Below are positions 32,474 to 41,163 of a stretch of DNA of 64,000 nucleotides, in pieces; positions within the stretch are counted from its first letter, which is position 1, and each line of letters begins with the position of its first letter. The position numbers were made by a program, and so were the translations under genes. Source of the DNA: an uncultured SAR116 cluster alpha proteobacterium (GTDB lineage Bacteria; Pseudomonadota; Alphaproteobacteria; Puniceispirillales; Marisalimonadaceae); assembly GCA_902517815.1 (NCBI GenBank), contig CABYED010000002.1:1-64000 (forward strand). The letters are read 5' to 3'. Below the pieces are notes generated by a model. The model saw only the letters and a program-made list of their open reading frames with translations, did no database searches and had not been told where the DNA came from.

Positions 32474-33538
32474 ATGATTTTTTCTCCAATTAAAATAGGA
32501 AATTTAGAAGTTTCAAATAGGATTGTTGTTGCTCCTATGTGTCAATATTCTGCAATTAATGGAGTAATGACCGATTGGCATATTCAGCATCTTATGCAAT
32601 TAGGTTATTCAGCAGCAGGTTTAATAATGGTTGAAGCAACTGCAGTGGAGAAGATTGGAAGAATTACACATAACTGTGTTGGAATATATGATAATAAATG
32701 CATTGTTTCTTTAAAAAAAAATCTTCAATTAGCAAAATCAGTTGCCCCAAATAAGTCATGTTTTGGAATTCAATTAGCACATGCTGGTAGAAAAGCTTCT
32801 ACCCAGAGGCCTTGGGAAGGAAGAAGTGCTCTTACAAAAGGTGAAAAACCTTGGAAAACCATATCGCCCTCCCCAATACCTTTTCAAGAAACCTGGCATG
32901 TTCCTGAAGAAATGAAATTATCTGATATAGAAAGAGTTAAAAAAAAATTTATTTCTGCTTCACTAAAGGCTGTTGAAATTGGATTTGATTTAATAGAAAT
33001 TCATGGAACACACGGTTACTTGCTTCATCAGTTTTTATCTCCAATTTCAAATAAACGTAAAGATAAATATGGGGGAAGTTTAGAAAATAGAATGAGATTT
33101 CCACTTGAGGTTTTCTCTTCAGTTAAAAAAACACTTCCTAAAGATTTCCCTCTTGGTATGAGAATTACTGGAACTGAATGGGAAAATAATGGAATTAATG
33201 AGGATGAAGCTTCAATCTTTGCAAAAGAATTAGAAAAAATCGGATGTCATTATGTTTGTGTCTCTAGTGGAGGAAACACACCGAATCCTAAAATACCATT
33301 AAGGCCTCACTATCAAGTTCATCTTGCAAAAAGGATAAAAAAAGATACTGAGATGGTTGTTAGAACAGTAGGAATGATTAAAGATCCATTTGAAGCTAAC
33401 AATATTGTCATTAATAAAGACGCTGATATGGTGGCGATGGCAAGAGCTTTTTTATCTAATCCAAGATGGGTATGGGATGCAGCTAAAGTTCTTAATCATG
33501 ATATCGAGGTTCCTCCCCAATATGCTAGAGGAATATAA
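32474..33538 (+). CDS. NADH:flavin oxidoreductase, Old Yellow Enzyme family (YqjM-like)
   Basis: This is an FMN-dependent ene-reductase acting on activated C=C bonds. The 354-residue TIM-barrel protein has the YqjM-class features: C23 in PMCQYSA, the flavin-binding QLAHAGRKAS (about 100-109), the HGTHGYLLHQFLSP loop with active-site histidines, SNKRKDKYGGSLENRMRFPLE, and the C-terminal MARAFLSNPRW phosphate-binding region. It has no fused iron-sulfur or FAD domain, so it is not a dienoyl-CoA reductase. The natural substrate is unknown. It follows nudC by 20 bases; that could reflect a shared promoter or chance. Confidence 0.92.
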   Translation: MIFSPIKIGNLEVSNRIVVAPMCQYSAINGVMTDWHIQHLMQLGYSAAGLIMVEATAVEKIGRITHNCVGIYDNKCIVSLKKNLQLAKSVAPNKSCFGIQLAHAGRKASTQRPWEGRSALTKGEKPWKTISPSPIPFQETWHVPEEMKLSDIERVKKKFISASLKAVEIGFDLIEIHGTHGYLLHQFLSPISNKRKDKYGGSLENRMRFPLEVFSSVKKTLPKDFPLGMRITGTEWENNGINEDEASIFAKELEKIGCHYVCVSSGGNTPNPKIPLRPHYQVHLAKRIKKDTEMVVRTVGMIKDPFEANNIVINKDADMVAMARAFLSNPRWVWDAAKVLNHDIEVPPQYARGI

Positions 33539-33583
33539 ATAATTTTTTATGCATGAATAGGCTTAATAGTCTAAAATAATCAT

Positions 33584-33614
33584 TAAAAAAATCTTGAATT
33601 TACATGTAATTCAA
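33584..33614 (-). terminator. Probable intrinsic terminator of the SDR gene
   Basis: Read on the minus strand, TTGAATT, a 7-base loop and AATTCAA form a perfect 7-bp stem (33614-33594), followed within two bases by seven T residues (33591-33585). It begins 9 bases after the SDR stop codon. The stem is AT-rich, so the call relies on the T run and position; the convergent gene on the plus strand would meet the hairpin without a T run. Confidence 0.5.
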
Positions 33615-33622
33615 AAACTTGT

Positions 33623-34417
33623 TTATGGTGTTGCCGCAGTAAGTCCGCCATCAACAATTATCTCAGTTCCAGTAATATATTTAGCTTCGTCTGAGCATAA
33701 AAATAAAACAGCATGAGCTACATCCCATGATTCTCCCATTCTCCCTATTGGTACTTGATTATGTCTTCGTTTTACAAATCCTTCATAATCACCATCAGCA
33801 TATTTTTTTGCTAACCTTTCTACTAAAGGAGTATGCATTAAACCTGGAACTACACAATTCAGACGAATATTTTTTTTTGCTTCAATTACAGCTGTTGTTT
33901 TTGTCATTTGTATAAGAGCGGCTTTTGATGCGCTATAACCTACTTGAGGTTTTCCTATATATCTTAATCCTGCAACAGATGATATGTTTACGATGGATCC
34001 ACCTGAATTTTTTTCCATGATAGGGATTGTAAATTTAATACAAAAATAAGCTGTATCTATATTCAAAGTAAATTGTTTTTGCCATGTAGTACTGTCTATT
34101 TCTACTGGTCCTCCCGGCTCAGATTGACCAACAACATTGACTAAAATATCGACTTTTTTTTGTTCTTTTTCAATTTTTTTAAAAAACTCTTGTACTTCCT
34201 TCTCATTAGTCATGTTAACTTTATTAAAGGTAAAGTCGTTACCTTCTTCTTTAATAAAATTGCTAGTATTTTGTCCTGCTTCTTCATTTATATCTGTGCC
34301 AAAAACTTTTGCACCCTGTCGAGCTAAAAGGGTCGAAATTGCGCGGCCATTGCCAAAACCACTACCTATAGAACCACATCCAGAAACCACTGCAATTTTA
34401 TCTTCTAGATTAAGCAT
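33623..34417 (-). CDS. Short-chain dehydrogenase/reductase, FabG-like
   Basis: The 264-residue protein is a classical-length NAD(P)-dependent SDR. The catalytic Y161-x-x-x-K165 (GYSASKAAL) and the serine in NISSVAG near residue 147 are present, and the C-terminus has GTEIIVDGG. The cofactor-binding glycine motif is unusual: SGCGSIGSGFGNGRA instead of TGxxxGIG, with two extra residues before the helix. The NNAG position reads NVVG. D42 after the second strand suggests NAD rather than NADP. The gene stands alone, and its substrate cannot be told. Confidence 0.88.
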   Translation of the reverse strand: MLNLEDKIAVVSGCGSIGSGFGNGRAISTLLARQGAKVFGTDINEEAGQNTSNFIKEEGNDFTFNKVNMTNEKEVQEFFKKIEKEQKKVDILVNVVGQSEPGGPVEIDSTTWQKQFTLNIDTAYFCIKFTIPIMEKNSGGSIVNISSVAGLRYIGKPQVGYSASKAALIQMTKTTAVIEAKKNIRLNCVVPGLMHTPLVERLAKKYADGDYEGFVKRRHNQVPIGRMGESWDVAHAVLFLCSDEAKYITGTEIIVDGGLTAATP

Positions 34418-34491
34418 CAGAAAACCTCTTAAATTTTTGATACGATAGTATTAACATAAGGTATTTAATTTACAAGGAAGTATAAATCGTA

Positions 34492-35325
34492 ATGAAATTT
34501 TCAAAATTAATTGCAGATAGATATGCTGAGGAAATTGATCTAGATTTTTCAAAAATTCAAGAAACAGTAACTCTTAAGTCAATTTTATCAAGAAGAAGTA
34601 TCAGAAAGTTTTTAAACAAGCCGATATCAAAAGAACTTATAACTTTACTTTTAGCAGCATCACAATCTGCTCCGTCAAAATCTAACCTTCAACAATACTC
34701 AATTTTAGTGATTCAAGATCAAAATATTAAAAATGAAATATCTGATTTAATAGGAAACACTAAGTGGGCACTGACGGCACCAATTTTTTTATTATATCTT
34801 GCTGATATAAGAAGAAATATAAAAATAACTAATGACAGAGGATATGATCATAAAAACAACAATGTTGATACATTTATGAATAGCGTAATTGATGCTGCTT
34901 TAGCAATGCAATCAACAATATGTGCAGCAGAATCTATAGGTCTGGGAGTGTGTCCAATTAGCATGATTAGAAACATAATTGAAGAGGTGAAGGTAATTTG
35001 TGAGTTACCTAAAGGAGTTTTCCCGATTGCAGGACTTACAATTGGTTGGCCTGATCAAAAATCAAAAATTTCAATTAGATTATCTCAAGATATCGTAACA
35101 CATTTAAACAAATATAATGAAAAAGATTTAATTCATAAAATAAATAAATATGACGCAAAAGTTTTTAAAAAAGATCCAATTCCACCGAAAAAGCAACGTC
35201 ACATTGACCTTTATGGAGTTGCAAAAAAGGGGACTTGGTCTGAGAATATTAGCAGACAATTATCGGTTCCAGAAAGAAGCCAATTTAAAAATTGGCTTAA
35301 AAAAAATGGATTTAATCTTGAATAA
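34492..35325 (+). CDS. Nitroreductase family flavoenzyme
   Basis: This is a predicted FMN-dependent oxidoreductase of the NfsB/NfnB-type fold. The 277 residues include the N-terminal flavin-binding SRRSIRKFLNKPI, the APSKSNLQQY segment, AALAMQSTICAAESIGLGVCPI near residue 150, and LTIGWPDQ late in the sequence. It is longer than the common 220-residue form because of a C-terminal extension of about 60 residues containing basic and aromatic positions. An AAGGAAG lies about 10 bases before the ATG. It overlaps the convergent hydrolase gene by 14 bases. Substrate unknown. Confidence 0.88.
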   Translation: MKFSKLIADRYAEEIDLDFSKIQETVTLKSILSRRSIRKFLNKPISKELITLLLAASQSAPSKSNLQQYSILVIQDQNIKNEISDLIGNTKWALTAPIFLLYLADIRRNIKITNDRGYDHKNNNVDTFMNSVIDAALAMQSTICAAESIGLGVCPISMIRNIIEEVKVICELPKGVFPIAGLTIGWPDQKSKISIRLSQDIVTHLNKYNEKDLIHKINKYDAKVFKKDPIPPKKQRHIDLYGVAKKGTWSENISRQLSVPERSQFKNWLKKNGFNLE

Positions 35326-36178
35326 TATTATTTAATATATCGTTAAACAAAACTTCATTTTCATACATTATCCAATGACCTATGTTGAATTCTACATGAA
35401 ACCTGACTTTAGGATTAATGGATCTCAATATTGTCATTCTATCTTCTAAATAAACTCCCACACTGGCATCTTTTTCTCCCCAAATCACGTAAAGAGGTAC
35501 TTCTTGCTTTTTTAATATTTTAGCTAAAGTGTCAGTTGCTGAAATTGGTCGGCTTTTAATTCGGTGATCATCTGTATTTTGTTTTTGAATATGGACTGCA
35601 AAATCATCAACTTTTTTTGGATTATAAAACATTAGTATTTCAAGATTTGTCCTGTGAGCATCATATACTTCTTGTTCTGTCATTTTGGAGTGTCTAGCTA
35701 TCATAGTTTTCATTTCGCCTCTTTTGGCTCCCAAACCTCCAGGTCCTACCAAAATTAATTTTCTAGGTGATAATTGTCTATTTATCAGTTCGTAAGATAA
35801 GTGTCCGGCAATTAATCCACCAAATGAAAAACCGCATACCAAAGGATTTTCATTTAATGAGATTAATTTAATTAAAGTGTCTGCTAAATTAGAGGCAATC
35901 TTTTCTGGTGTATGAGGTAAAGGTAAATCATCTGACTCACCAAAGCCTGGCATGTCAGGAATTAAAACATTATGATTTTTCGAAAATGGAATTGCTTGTT
36001 TGATCCAATGTCTCCAGCTTCCATAACCACCATGCAAAAGAACTAGAGGTGTTCCCTTACCCCAAGACCTCCAACACACTTTAATACCATTAGTTTCTAT
36101 TAATTTTTTTTGGGAGTCTTTTTCAATTTCATACAAATCTCTCGAATGATTTTCAAAATTAAACTTATTATTTTCCAT
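35312..36178 (-). CDS. Alpha/beta hydrolase
   Basis: The 288-residue protein has the full catalytic set of an alpha/beta-fold hydrolase: oxyanion region HGGYGSWRHW (about 49-58), nucleophile S118 in GFSFGG, acid D237 in WGEKDASVG, and H268 in IGHW. DMPGFGESD follows the usual strand-4 pattern. The frame extends to an ATG at 36193, but GAGG stands 6 bases before the ATG at 36178, so I start there. It resembles esterases and C-C bond (MhpC-like) hydrolases. The CoA transferase gene is divergent across about 130 bases, but a shared pathway is not demonstrated. Its 3' end overlaps the convergent nitroreductase gene by 14 bases. Confidence 0.9.
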   Translation of the reverse strand: MENNKFNFENHSRDLYEIEKDSQKKLIETNGIKVCWRSWGKGTPLVLLHGGYGSWRHWIKQAIPFSKNHNVLIPDMPGFGESDDLPLPHTPEKIASNLADTLIKLISLNENPLVCGFSFGGLIAGHLSYELINRQLSPRKLILVGPGGLGAKRGEMKTMIARHSKMTEQEVYDAHRTNLEILMFYNPKKVDDFAVHIQKQNTDDHRIKSRPISATDTLAKILKKQEVPLYVIWGEKDASVGVYLEDRMTILRSINPKVRFHVEFNIGHWIMYENEVLFNDILNNIIQD

Positions 36179-36312
36179 TCTTTGCCTCAACATTCAATTA
36201 AAAAAACTAATAATTTTTTTTTAAATTAATAACAAGCATTTTATTGATCTCTTGATAGTTAATAATATAAGATAAAATAACTTAAAAAATACTTGGTAAT
36301 GGAGAACACCTA

Positions 36313-37506
36313 ATGCCACATTTACCTGCATCTGATGCATTATCACATATAAGAGTTATTGATCTTACTAGAGTAAGATCTGGTCCAACAGCAGTTAGAC
36401 AACTTGCTGACTGGGGAGCTGATGTTATAAAAGTAGAAGCTCCTGAAAGTGTTGAACCGGACGGGGCGTTAGGTGCGTCAAGGCACACGTCTGATTTTCA
36501 AAATTTACACCGTAACAAAAGAAGCATTACTCTAAATTTAAAAAAATCTGAGGCTTTAGAAATTCTTATGAAATTAGTTGAAAAGTCTGATGTCGTGGTC
36601 GAAAACTTTCGTCCAGATGTGAAGAAAAGACTTGGTATTGATTATGAAACCTTAAAAAAAAGAAATCCGAGAATTATTCTTGCTAGTATATCAGGATTTG
36701 GTCAAGATGGACCTTATGCAAAGAGACCAGGCTTTGATCAAATTGCTCAAGGTATGGGTGGATTAATGAGTATAACTGGAGAACCAGGTAAGGGACCAAT
36801 GAGGGTTGGTATTCCTGTAGCTGATTTAACAGCAGGATTATTCTGTGCAATGGGTATTCAGACTGCTCTTCTAGAAAGAGAAAAATCTGGTATTGGTCAA
36901 TGGGTAAATACATCATTACTGCAGGCCCAGATCTTTATGTTAGATTTTCAAGCTTCGCGGTGGCTGTGTGATAATAATGTAGCGGGGCAGGCTGGCAACA
37001 ACCATCCAACTAGTGTTCCTACCGGTGTTTTTAAAACTTCTGATGGTTCAATTAACTTAGCAGTTGCTGGAGAAACAATTTGGAGACGCTTTGCTGAAGC
37101 GGTTGACAAAAGAGATTGGCTTGAAATGGAAGAATTTAAAGATGCAAAAAATCGATTAAAAAACCGAGATCATTTAAATAGCTTAATTGAAGAATTGACA
37201 GTAACCAAATCTTCAAATGAATGGGTTGAAAAATTAGAAAAGGTTGGTGTTCCATGTGGTCCAATAAATTCTATAGATAAGGTTTTTCAAGACCCTCAGG
37301 TAAAGCATCTTGGTATCGCGCAATCTGTTGATACAATTCCTTTTGGGGAAACTCAATTAGTGGGGCAACCCTTTAATTTATCCCGTACTCCTAGTAGTTT
37401 AAAGCAGCGTCCCCCTGAAAAGGGTGAACAAAATAGTGATGTACTTTCCGAGCTAGGTTTTAGTGAAAAAGAACTAAATATTTTTAAAAATCAAGAGATA
37501 ATTTAA
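36313..37506 (+). CDS. CaiB/BaiF-type (family III) CoA transferase
   Basis: Family III CoA transferases move CoA between carboxylic acids through an aspartyl-CoA thioester. The 397-residue protein shows the N-terminal VIDLTRVRSGPTAVRQLADWGADVIKVE, NLNLKKSE-like and NKRSITLNL segments, VENFRPDV, and the predicted catalytic D171 in PVADLTAG. The length is that of a single-copy subunit that interlocks as a dimer. A crotonase-family gene follows after 15 bases, so the pair probably activates and then converts one acid. The substrate is not deducible from sequence alone. The N-terminus retains all family residues; the start ATG has AGGAGAACACCTA-type upstream sequence (GGAG 9 bases away). Confidence 0.9.
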   Translation: MPHLPASDALSHIRVIDLTRVRSGPTAVRQLADWGADVIKVEAPESVEPDGALGASRHTSDFQNLHRNKRSITLNLKKSEALEILMKLVEKSDVVVENFRPDVKKRLGIDYETLKKRNPRIILASISGFGQDGPYAKRPGFDQIAQGMGGLMSITGEPGKGPMRVGIPVADLTAGLFCAMGIQTALLEREKSGIGQWVNTSLLQAQIFMLDFQASRWLCDNNVAGQAGNNHPTSVPTGVFKTSDGSINLAVAGETIWRRFAEAVDKRDWLEMEEFKDAKNRLKNRDHLNSLIEELTVTKSSNEWVEKLEKVGVPCGPINSIDKVFQDPQVKHLGIAQSVDTIPFGETQLVGQPFNLSRTPSSLKQRPPEKGEQNSDVLSELGFSEKELNIFKNQEII

Positions 37507-37521
37507 TATAAGGGAAAGACA

Positions 37522-38310
37522 ATGACTGAAGAAAAAATGTTGTCTCGCACTCAAGATAGTGTTGGATATATAATTTTTAATAATCCAGAAAAACATAACG
37601 CAGTATCCATAGAAATGTGGGATGCGCTTGAAAAATTTCTTAATCAATTTAGAGAGGATAACAATATTAGGGTTGTTGTTCTTGAGGGTGCAGGGGGGAA
37701 ATCATTTGTTTCTGGAGCTGATATTTCTAAATTTGATAAAGAAAGAAGTACAAAAGAAGCTGTGTTAAGTTATAACAAACGAACACAAAAGGTTTATGAG
37801 CTTATTGAGGCGTTTCCGAAGCCAACAATAGCCAAAATTAATGGATATTGTATTGGTGGAGGTCTCAATTTAGCTGTATGTTGTGACATAAGAATTTGCT
37901 CTGAAAAGTCACAATTTGCGATGCCTGCAGCGAAACTATCTCTTGGCTACCCTTTTTCATCAATAAAAAGATTGTTTGATATAATGGGACCTGGGATGGC
38001 TAAACACTTTATGTTTACTGCTGAAAAAATATCTTCAAAAGAGGCAGTTTCTTGTGGATTAATTCAAAAGCTAGTAAGTGAAGAAAATTTAGAAACTTTT
38101 GTTAATGATTATGCTTTTACAATCTCTAAAAATGCTCCTTTAACTGTAAAGGCAATGAAACAAATTGGTATTGAAGTTTTAAAAAATCCTTCAGAAAGAG
38201 ATTTGACTTTATGTGAAAGTTTAGCTTCCGCTTGTTTTGATAGTGAAGATTATAAGGAGGGAAGAAAAGCATTTATGGAAAAAAGGAAACCAAACTTCAA
38301 AGGGCTCTAA
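37522..38310 (+). CDS. Crotonase-superfamily protein lacking both hydratase glutamates
   Basis: The 262-residue sequence has the crotonase fold and oxyanion-hole signatures: KSFVSGADISKF near residue 65 and GYCIGGGLNLAVCCDIRI at 108-125. In classical enoyl-CoA hydratase the two catalytic glutamates follow GGG-x (E144) and lie in PE-I (E164). Here these positions are N116 (GGGLN) and A136 (MPAAKLSLGY), with the same 20-residue spacing. It is therefore unlikely to hydrate by the standard mechanism. Isomerase, decarboxylase, hydrolase or another CoA-ester reaction is possible. It is 15 bases after the CoA transferase gene and 3 bases from the convergent amidohydrolase gene. Confidence 0.88.
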   Translation: MTEEKMLSRTQDSVGYIIFNNPEKHNAVSIEMWDALEKFLNQFREDNNIRVVVLEGAGGKSFVSGADISKFDKERSTKEAVLSYNKRTQKVYELIEAFPKPTIAKINGYCIGGGLNLAVCCDIRICSEKSQFAMPAAKLSLGYPFSSIKRLFDIMGPGMAKHFMFTAEKISSKEAVSCGLIQKLVSEENLETFVNDYAFTISKNAPLTVKAMKQIGIEVLKNPSERDLTLCESLASACFDSEDYKEGRKAFMEKRKPNFKGL

Positions 38311-38313
38311 ACT

Positions 38314-39216
38314 TTACAGGGGATTATAATATTTAATTGCATTATCGTGAAACAAACACTGAATTTCATTTTCGGGCAACCCTGCTGTTATGTTTTTAAA
38401 ACCATTATAAATTTCATCAAAAGTAGCACATAAACTATCTACAGGAAAATTAGATGCAAACATACATCTTTCATATCCAAATATATTTATTACGTCCAAT
38501 ATAATTTCTTTGTTGAGTTTAACAGTCCATTTTTTATCAGGAACACAAATGCCAGAAATTTTGATAGCGGTATTTGGCTGTTCAGAAAATTCTTCTAAAT
38601 TCATTCTCCATTGATTTAATCCATCAAAAGATCTGTCAGAAGGAAGACCTGTGTGGTTAAGAATAATGATAGTATCAGGGAAATCTTTTGCTAATTGAGT
38701 TGCATCATTAAGGTGCCACCATGGAGTTTGCAGATCAAAATGTAGTTTGTATTTTTTTAATAAAGAATACCCGCTTCTAAAAACAGGATCATTTAATGAT
38801 CCCTTTATATTATCAAGTTTTGTATTTGGATTATCAGTTGATTTAGGTTTATGTCTTATACTTCTTGTAAGGTCATATTTAGACTGATTTTCTAGCACTT
38901 TTTCAATATCGTTCCTGTCAAACCATGCTTGTGCAACCAAAGCATTTGGAAAACCAGTCATTTCAAATAATTTATGAAGCCATTTAGTCTCCCCAATGGG
39001 GTCATTTGGATCCCATTCAGTTTCCATATGAATCGTTTTTACAATTTTATGATTTTTACTAACTTCAAAATAATCTGTTGTTAAAAAATTTTTACAAATA
39101 GATTTATAATCACCATATCTAAATGGTATTTGGTTATCTGGGTTCAACCAAGGGTTTTTCTTTAAACTTAAATCCCAGAAGTGGTGATGGGCGTCGATTA
39201 TAGGTATATCTTTCAT
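38314..39216 (-). CDS. Amidohydrolase-family TIM-barrel hydrolase (COG3618/fuconolactonase-like)
   Basis: The 300-residue protein begins with PIIDAHHHFWDL, the H-x-H metal motif plus tryptophan typical of the amidohydrolase-2 group that includes L-fuconolactonase and 2-pyrone-4,6-dicarboxylate hydrolase. Further markers are the ETEWDP segment, ILNHTGLP with a histidine after strand 5-6, KISGIC, and the late FASNFPVD segment carrying the active-site aspartate. The group hydrolyses lactones or related cyclic esters. It lies 9 bases downstream of a beta-hydroxyacid dehydrogenase gene, suggesting a two-step sugar-acid or hydroxyacid route. The actual substrate is unknown. Confidence 0.85.
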   Translation of the reverse strand: MKDIPIIDAHHHFWDLSLKKNPWLNPDNQIPFRYGDYKSICKNFLTTDYFEVSKNHKIVKTIHMETEWDPNDPIGETKWLHKLFEMTGFPNALVAQAWFDRNDIEKVLENQSKYDLTRSIRHKPKSTDNPNTKLDNIKGSLNDPVFRSGYSLLKKYKLHFDLQTPWWHLNDATQLAKDFPDTIIILNHTGLPSDRSFDGLNQWRMNLEEFSEQPNTAIKISGICVPDKKWTVKLNKEIILDVINIFGYERCMFASNFPVDSLCATFDEIYNGFKNITAGLPENEIQCLFHDNAIKYYNPL

Positions 39217-39225
39217 TGAAAATGC

Positions 39226-40113
39226 TTAAATAATTTCTTTTAAATCAAATAATTTTACTATAGATGTGCCATCTAATTTTTCTTGTGAGCTATTTACCAA
39301 AATTGTGAATAATTGTTTGGTCAGGGAAGACATAGGTGTTGGTGTGTTTTTAGCAATAGCTAACTTAGACACCATTTGTAAATCCTTTAATATCTGTGAA
39401 GCGTATCCTTTAGGTGCAAAATCTCTATTTACTATTCTAGGAAATAGATCATTTAATAAATTAGATCCTGCATGACCATCAGAGAGTGCTTCTGGAATTT
39501 TGTTTGCATCAATATTCCAAGATTTTGCAAAGGAAGCTGCTTCCGCTAAAATTGCATAATTATTTAAAACTATTATTTGATTTATCATTTTTACTATTTG
39601 ACCAGATCCAGTTTCACCAAAATAAGTAAATTTTGAAGATATTTTTTCTAAAATAGGTTTGACATATTCTACAAATTCTTCATCTCCACCTACCATAATA
39701 GCTAAATTCCCCTCTAATGCTTTATCAGGGCCACCTGAAACTGGTGCGTCAATCCACGAAGCTCCCGTTTTTTTATTTAGTTGATTAGCAAAATTAATTG
39801 TTTCATCTGCTAATGTAGTTGATAAATCCAAAATAATAGTATTATTATTAGCATTATTTACTAAACCGTCTTTCCCAAATACTACTTCTTTTACACTCTC
39901 TGTTTTATCAACACATAAAATTATTATGTTATTATTTTGGGACACCTCAGAAGCTTTTTGGTTCAATCTGAGATTTGATATTTTTTTTAAAGGTTCAAGT
40001 TTTTTTAAATTTTTATCATAAGCATCTATCTTGTAACCTAAGTTAGATAATCTCTTGACTAGAGACAATCCCATTAATCCTACACCTATAAATCCTAAAT
40101 TTAGATTATTCAT
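39226..40113 (-). CDS. Beta-hydroxyacid dehydrogenase (3-hydroxyisobutyrate dehydrogenase family)
   Basis: The 295-residue protein has an N-terminal NAD(P)-binding motif GFIGVGLMG (residues 7-15), with D33 after the second strand hinting at NAD. It has the substrate-binding DAPVSGGPDKALEGNL (122-137) and catalytic K175 in GSGQIVKMINQ. These place it with 3-hydroxyisobutyrate, tartronate semialdehyde and glyoxylate/succinate semialdehyde reductases. It is 9 bases upstream of the amidohydrolase and almost surely co-transcribed. The family call is firm; the specific acid is not. Confidence 0.9.
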   Translation of the reverse strand: MNNLNLGFIGVGLMGLSLVKRLSNLGYKIDAYDKNLKKLEPLKKISNLRLNQKASEVSQNNNIIILCVDKTESVKEVVFGKDGLVNNANNNTIILDLSTTLADETINFANQLNKKTGASWIDAPVSGGPDKALEGNLAIMVGGDEEFVEYVKPILEKISSKFTYFGETGSGQIVKMINQIIVLNNYAILAEAASFAKSWNIDANKIPEALSDGHAGSNLLNDLFPRIVNRDFAPKGYASQILKDLQMVSKLAIAKNTPTPMSSLTKQLFTILVNSSQEKLDGTSIVKLFDLKEII

Positions 40114-40247
40114 TTTTAGTACGCAAAAAATTAAAATTTATTTACACATCATGAACTTAAACATACATATAGATGGCATCAATATTAAAATTTATTTTAA
40201 AATTATATATTTTTTAACTTTAAAACACATTTTGGAACAAAACTGTC

Positions 40248-41120
40248 ATGACTAATAACGTGAAACGAGGTATCTTGATAATAATCCTCTCAACACTATT
40301 TTTTGCAACCATGGATGGCGTTTCAAGATACTTAGCTGATACTTATAATGTTTTTGTAATTAACATGATAAGAAGTTGGGTTTTAGCTCTATTAGTTGTT
40401 TGCATAAGTCTCAGAAATCAAAATGGAATTGTTAAAGTTTTGAGAACAAAACAACCTTACATACAATTCATTAGAGGCTTATTACTTATAAGTGCTATTT
40501 TAATCGGAGTTTATTCTTTTACTAAACTTGGTCTAGTCCAAACCCACTCAATATTATCCTCTTTTCCATTAATTGTTGTTGCTTTTTCAGGACCAATATT
40601 AAAAGAAAAAATTGGTTTTCAGAGGTGGTTGGCAGTCATTTTTGGTTTTACAGGTGTTTTAATCATATTGGATCCTACAAATTACATATTGAGCTTTGAT
40701 GCAATTTTACCGGTGCTAGGTGCTTTTGTACTGGGTTTTTACTCTATTCTTACAAGAAAGGTTTCAGAAACAGACACGTCAGAAACAAGTTTTTTCTGGG
40801 TTGCCATAGTAGGTTGTATTGTCATGACTATAGTTGGTCCTTTTTACTGGGAGCCAATTTTATTTCAAGATTGGGGCTGGATGGGAGTGTTATGTATTTT
40901 GAGTACTGCAGGTCATTTTCTTTTGATAAAGGCTTATGAAAATGCAGAAGCTAGTGTCCTCCAACCATTTACGTATTTCCAGTTGTTCTTTGCGTCTATT
41001 ATTGGAATAATAATTTTTAATGATACATTAACCATATCAATTCTTCTTGGAGGTAGTATAGTTGTTGCAAGCGGTATATTTGCAGCATGGAGAACACACA
41101 TAAAAAGTAAAAATAACTAA
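40248..41120 (+). CDS. EamA/DMT-superfamily inner membrane transporter
   Basis: The 290-residue protein has ten hydrophobic segments in two five-helix halves, the EamA duplication. The first half starts IIILSTLFFATMDGVSRYL; GAFVLGFYSILTRKV opens the second. The conserved end of each half is visible as LKEKIGFQRWLAVIFGFTGVLIIL and SIIGIIIFNDTLTISILLGGSIVVASG. Members export or import metabolites such as amino acids; the solute here is unknown. It is divergent from the dehydrogenase gene over a 134-base AT-rich gap in which I see no clear promoter or operator. Confidence 0.9.
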   Translation: MTNNVKRGILIIILSTLFFATMDGVSRYLADTYNVFVINMIRSWVLALLVVCISLRNQNGIVKVLRTKQPYIQFIRGLLLISAILIGVYSFTKLGLVQTHSILSSFPLIVVAFSGPILKEKIGFQRWLAVIFGFTGVLIILDPTNYILSFDAILPVLGAFVLGFYSILTRKVSETDTSETSFFWVAIVGCIVMTIVGPFYWEPILFQDWGWMGVLCILSTAGHFLLIKAYENAEASVLQPFTYFQLFFASIIGIIIFNDTLTISILLGGSIVVASGIFAAWRTHIKSKNN

Positions 41121-41163
41121 AATTCAAATTTTTAATTAATGATTACTTGATGTAGGAGGTTTT

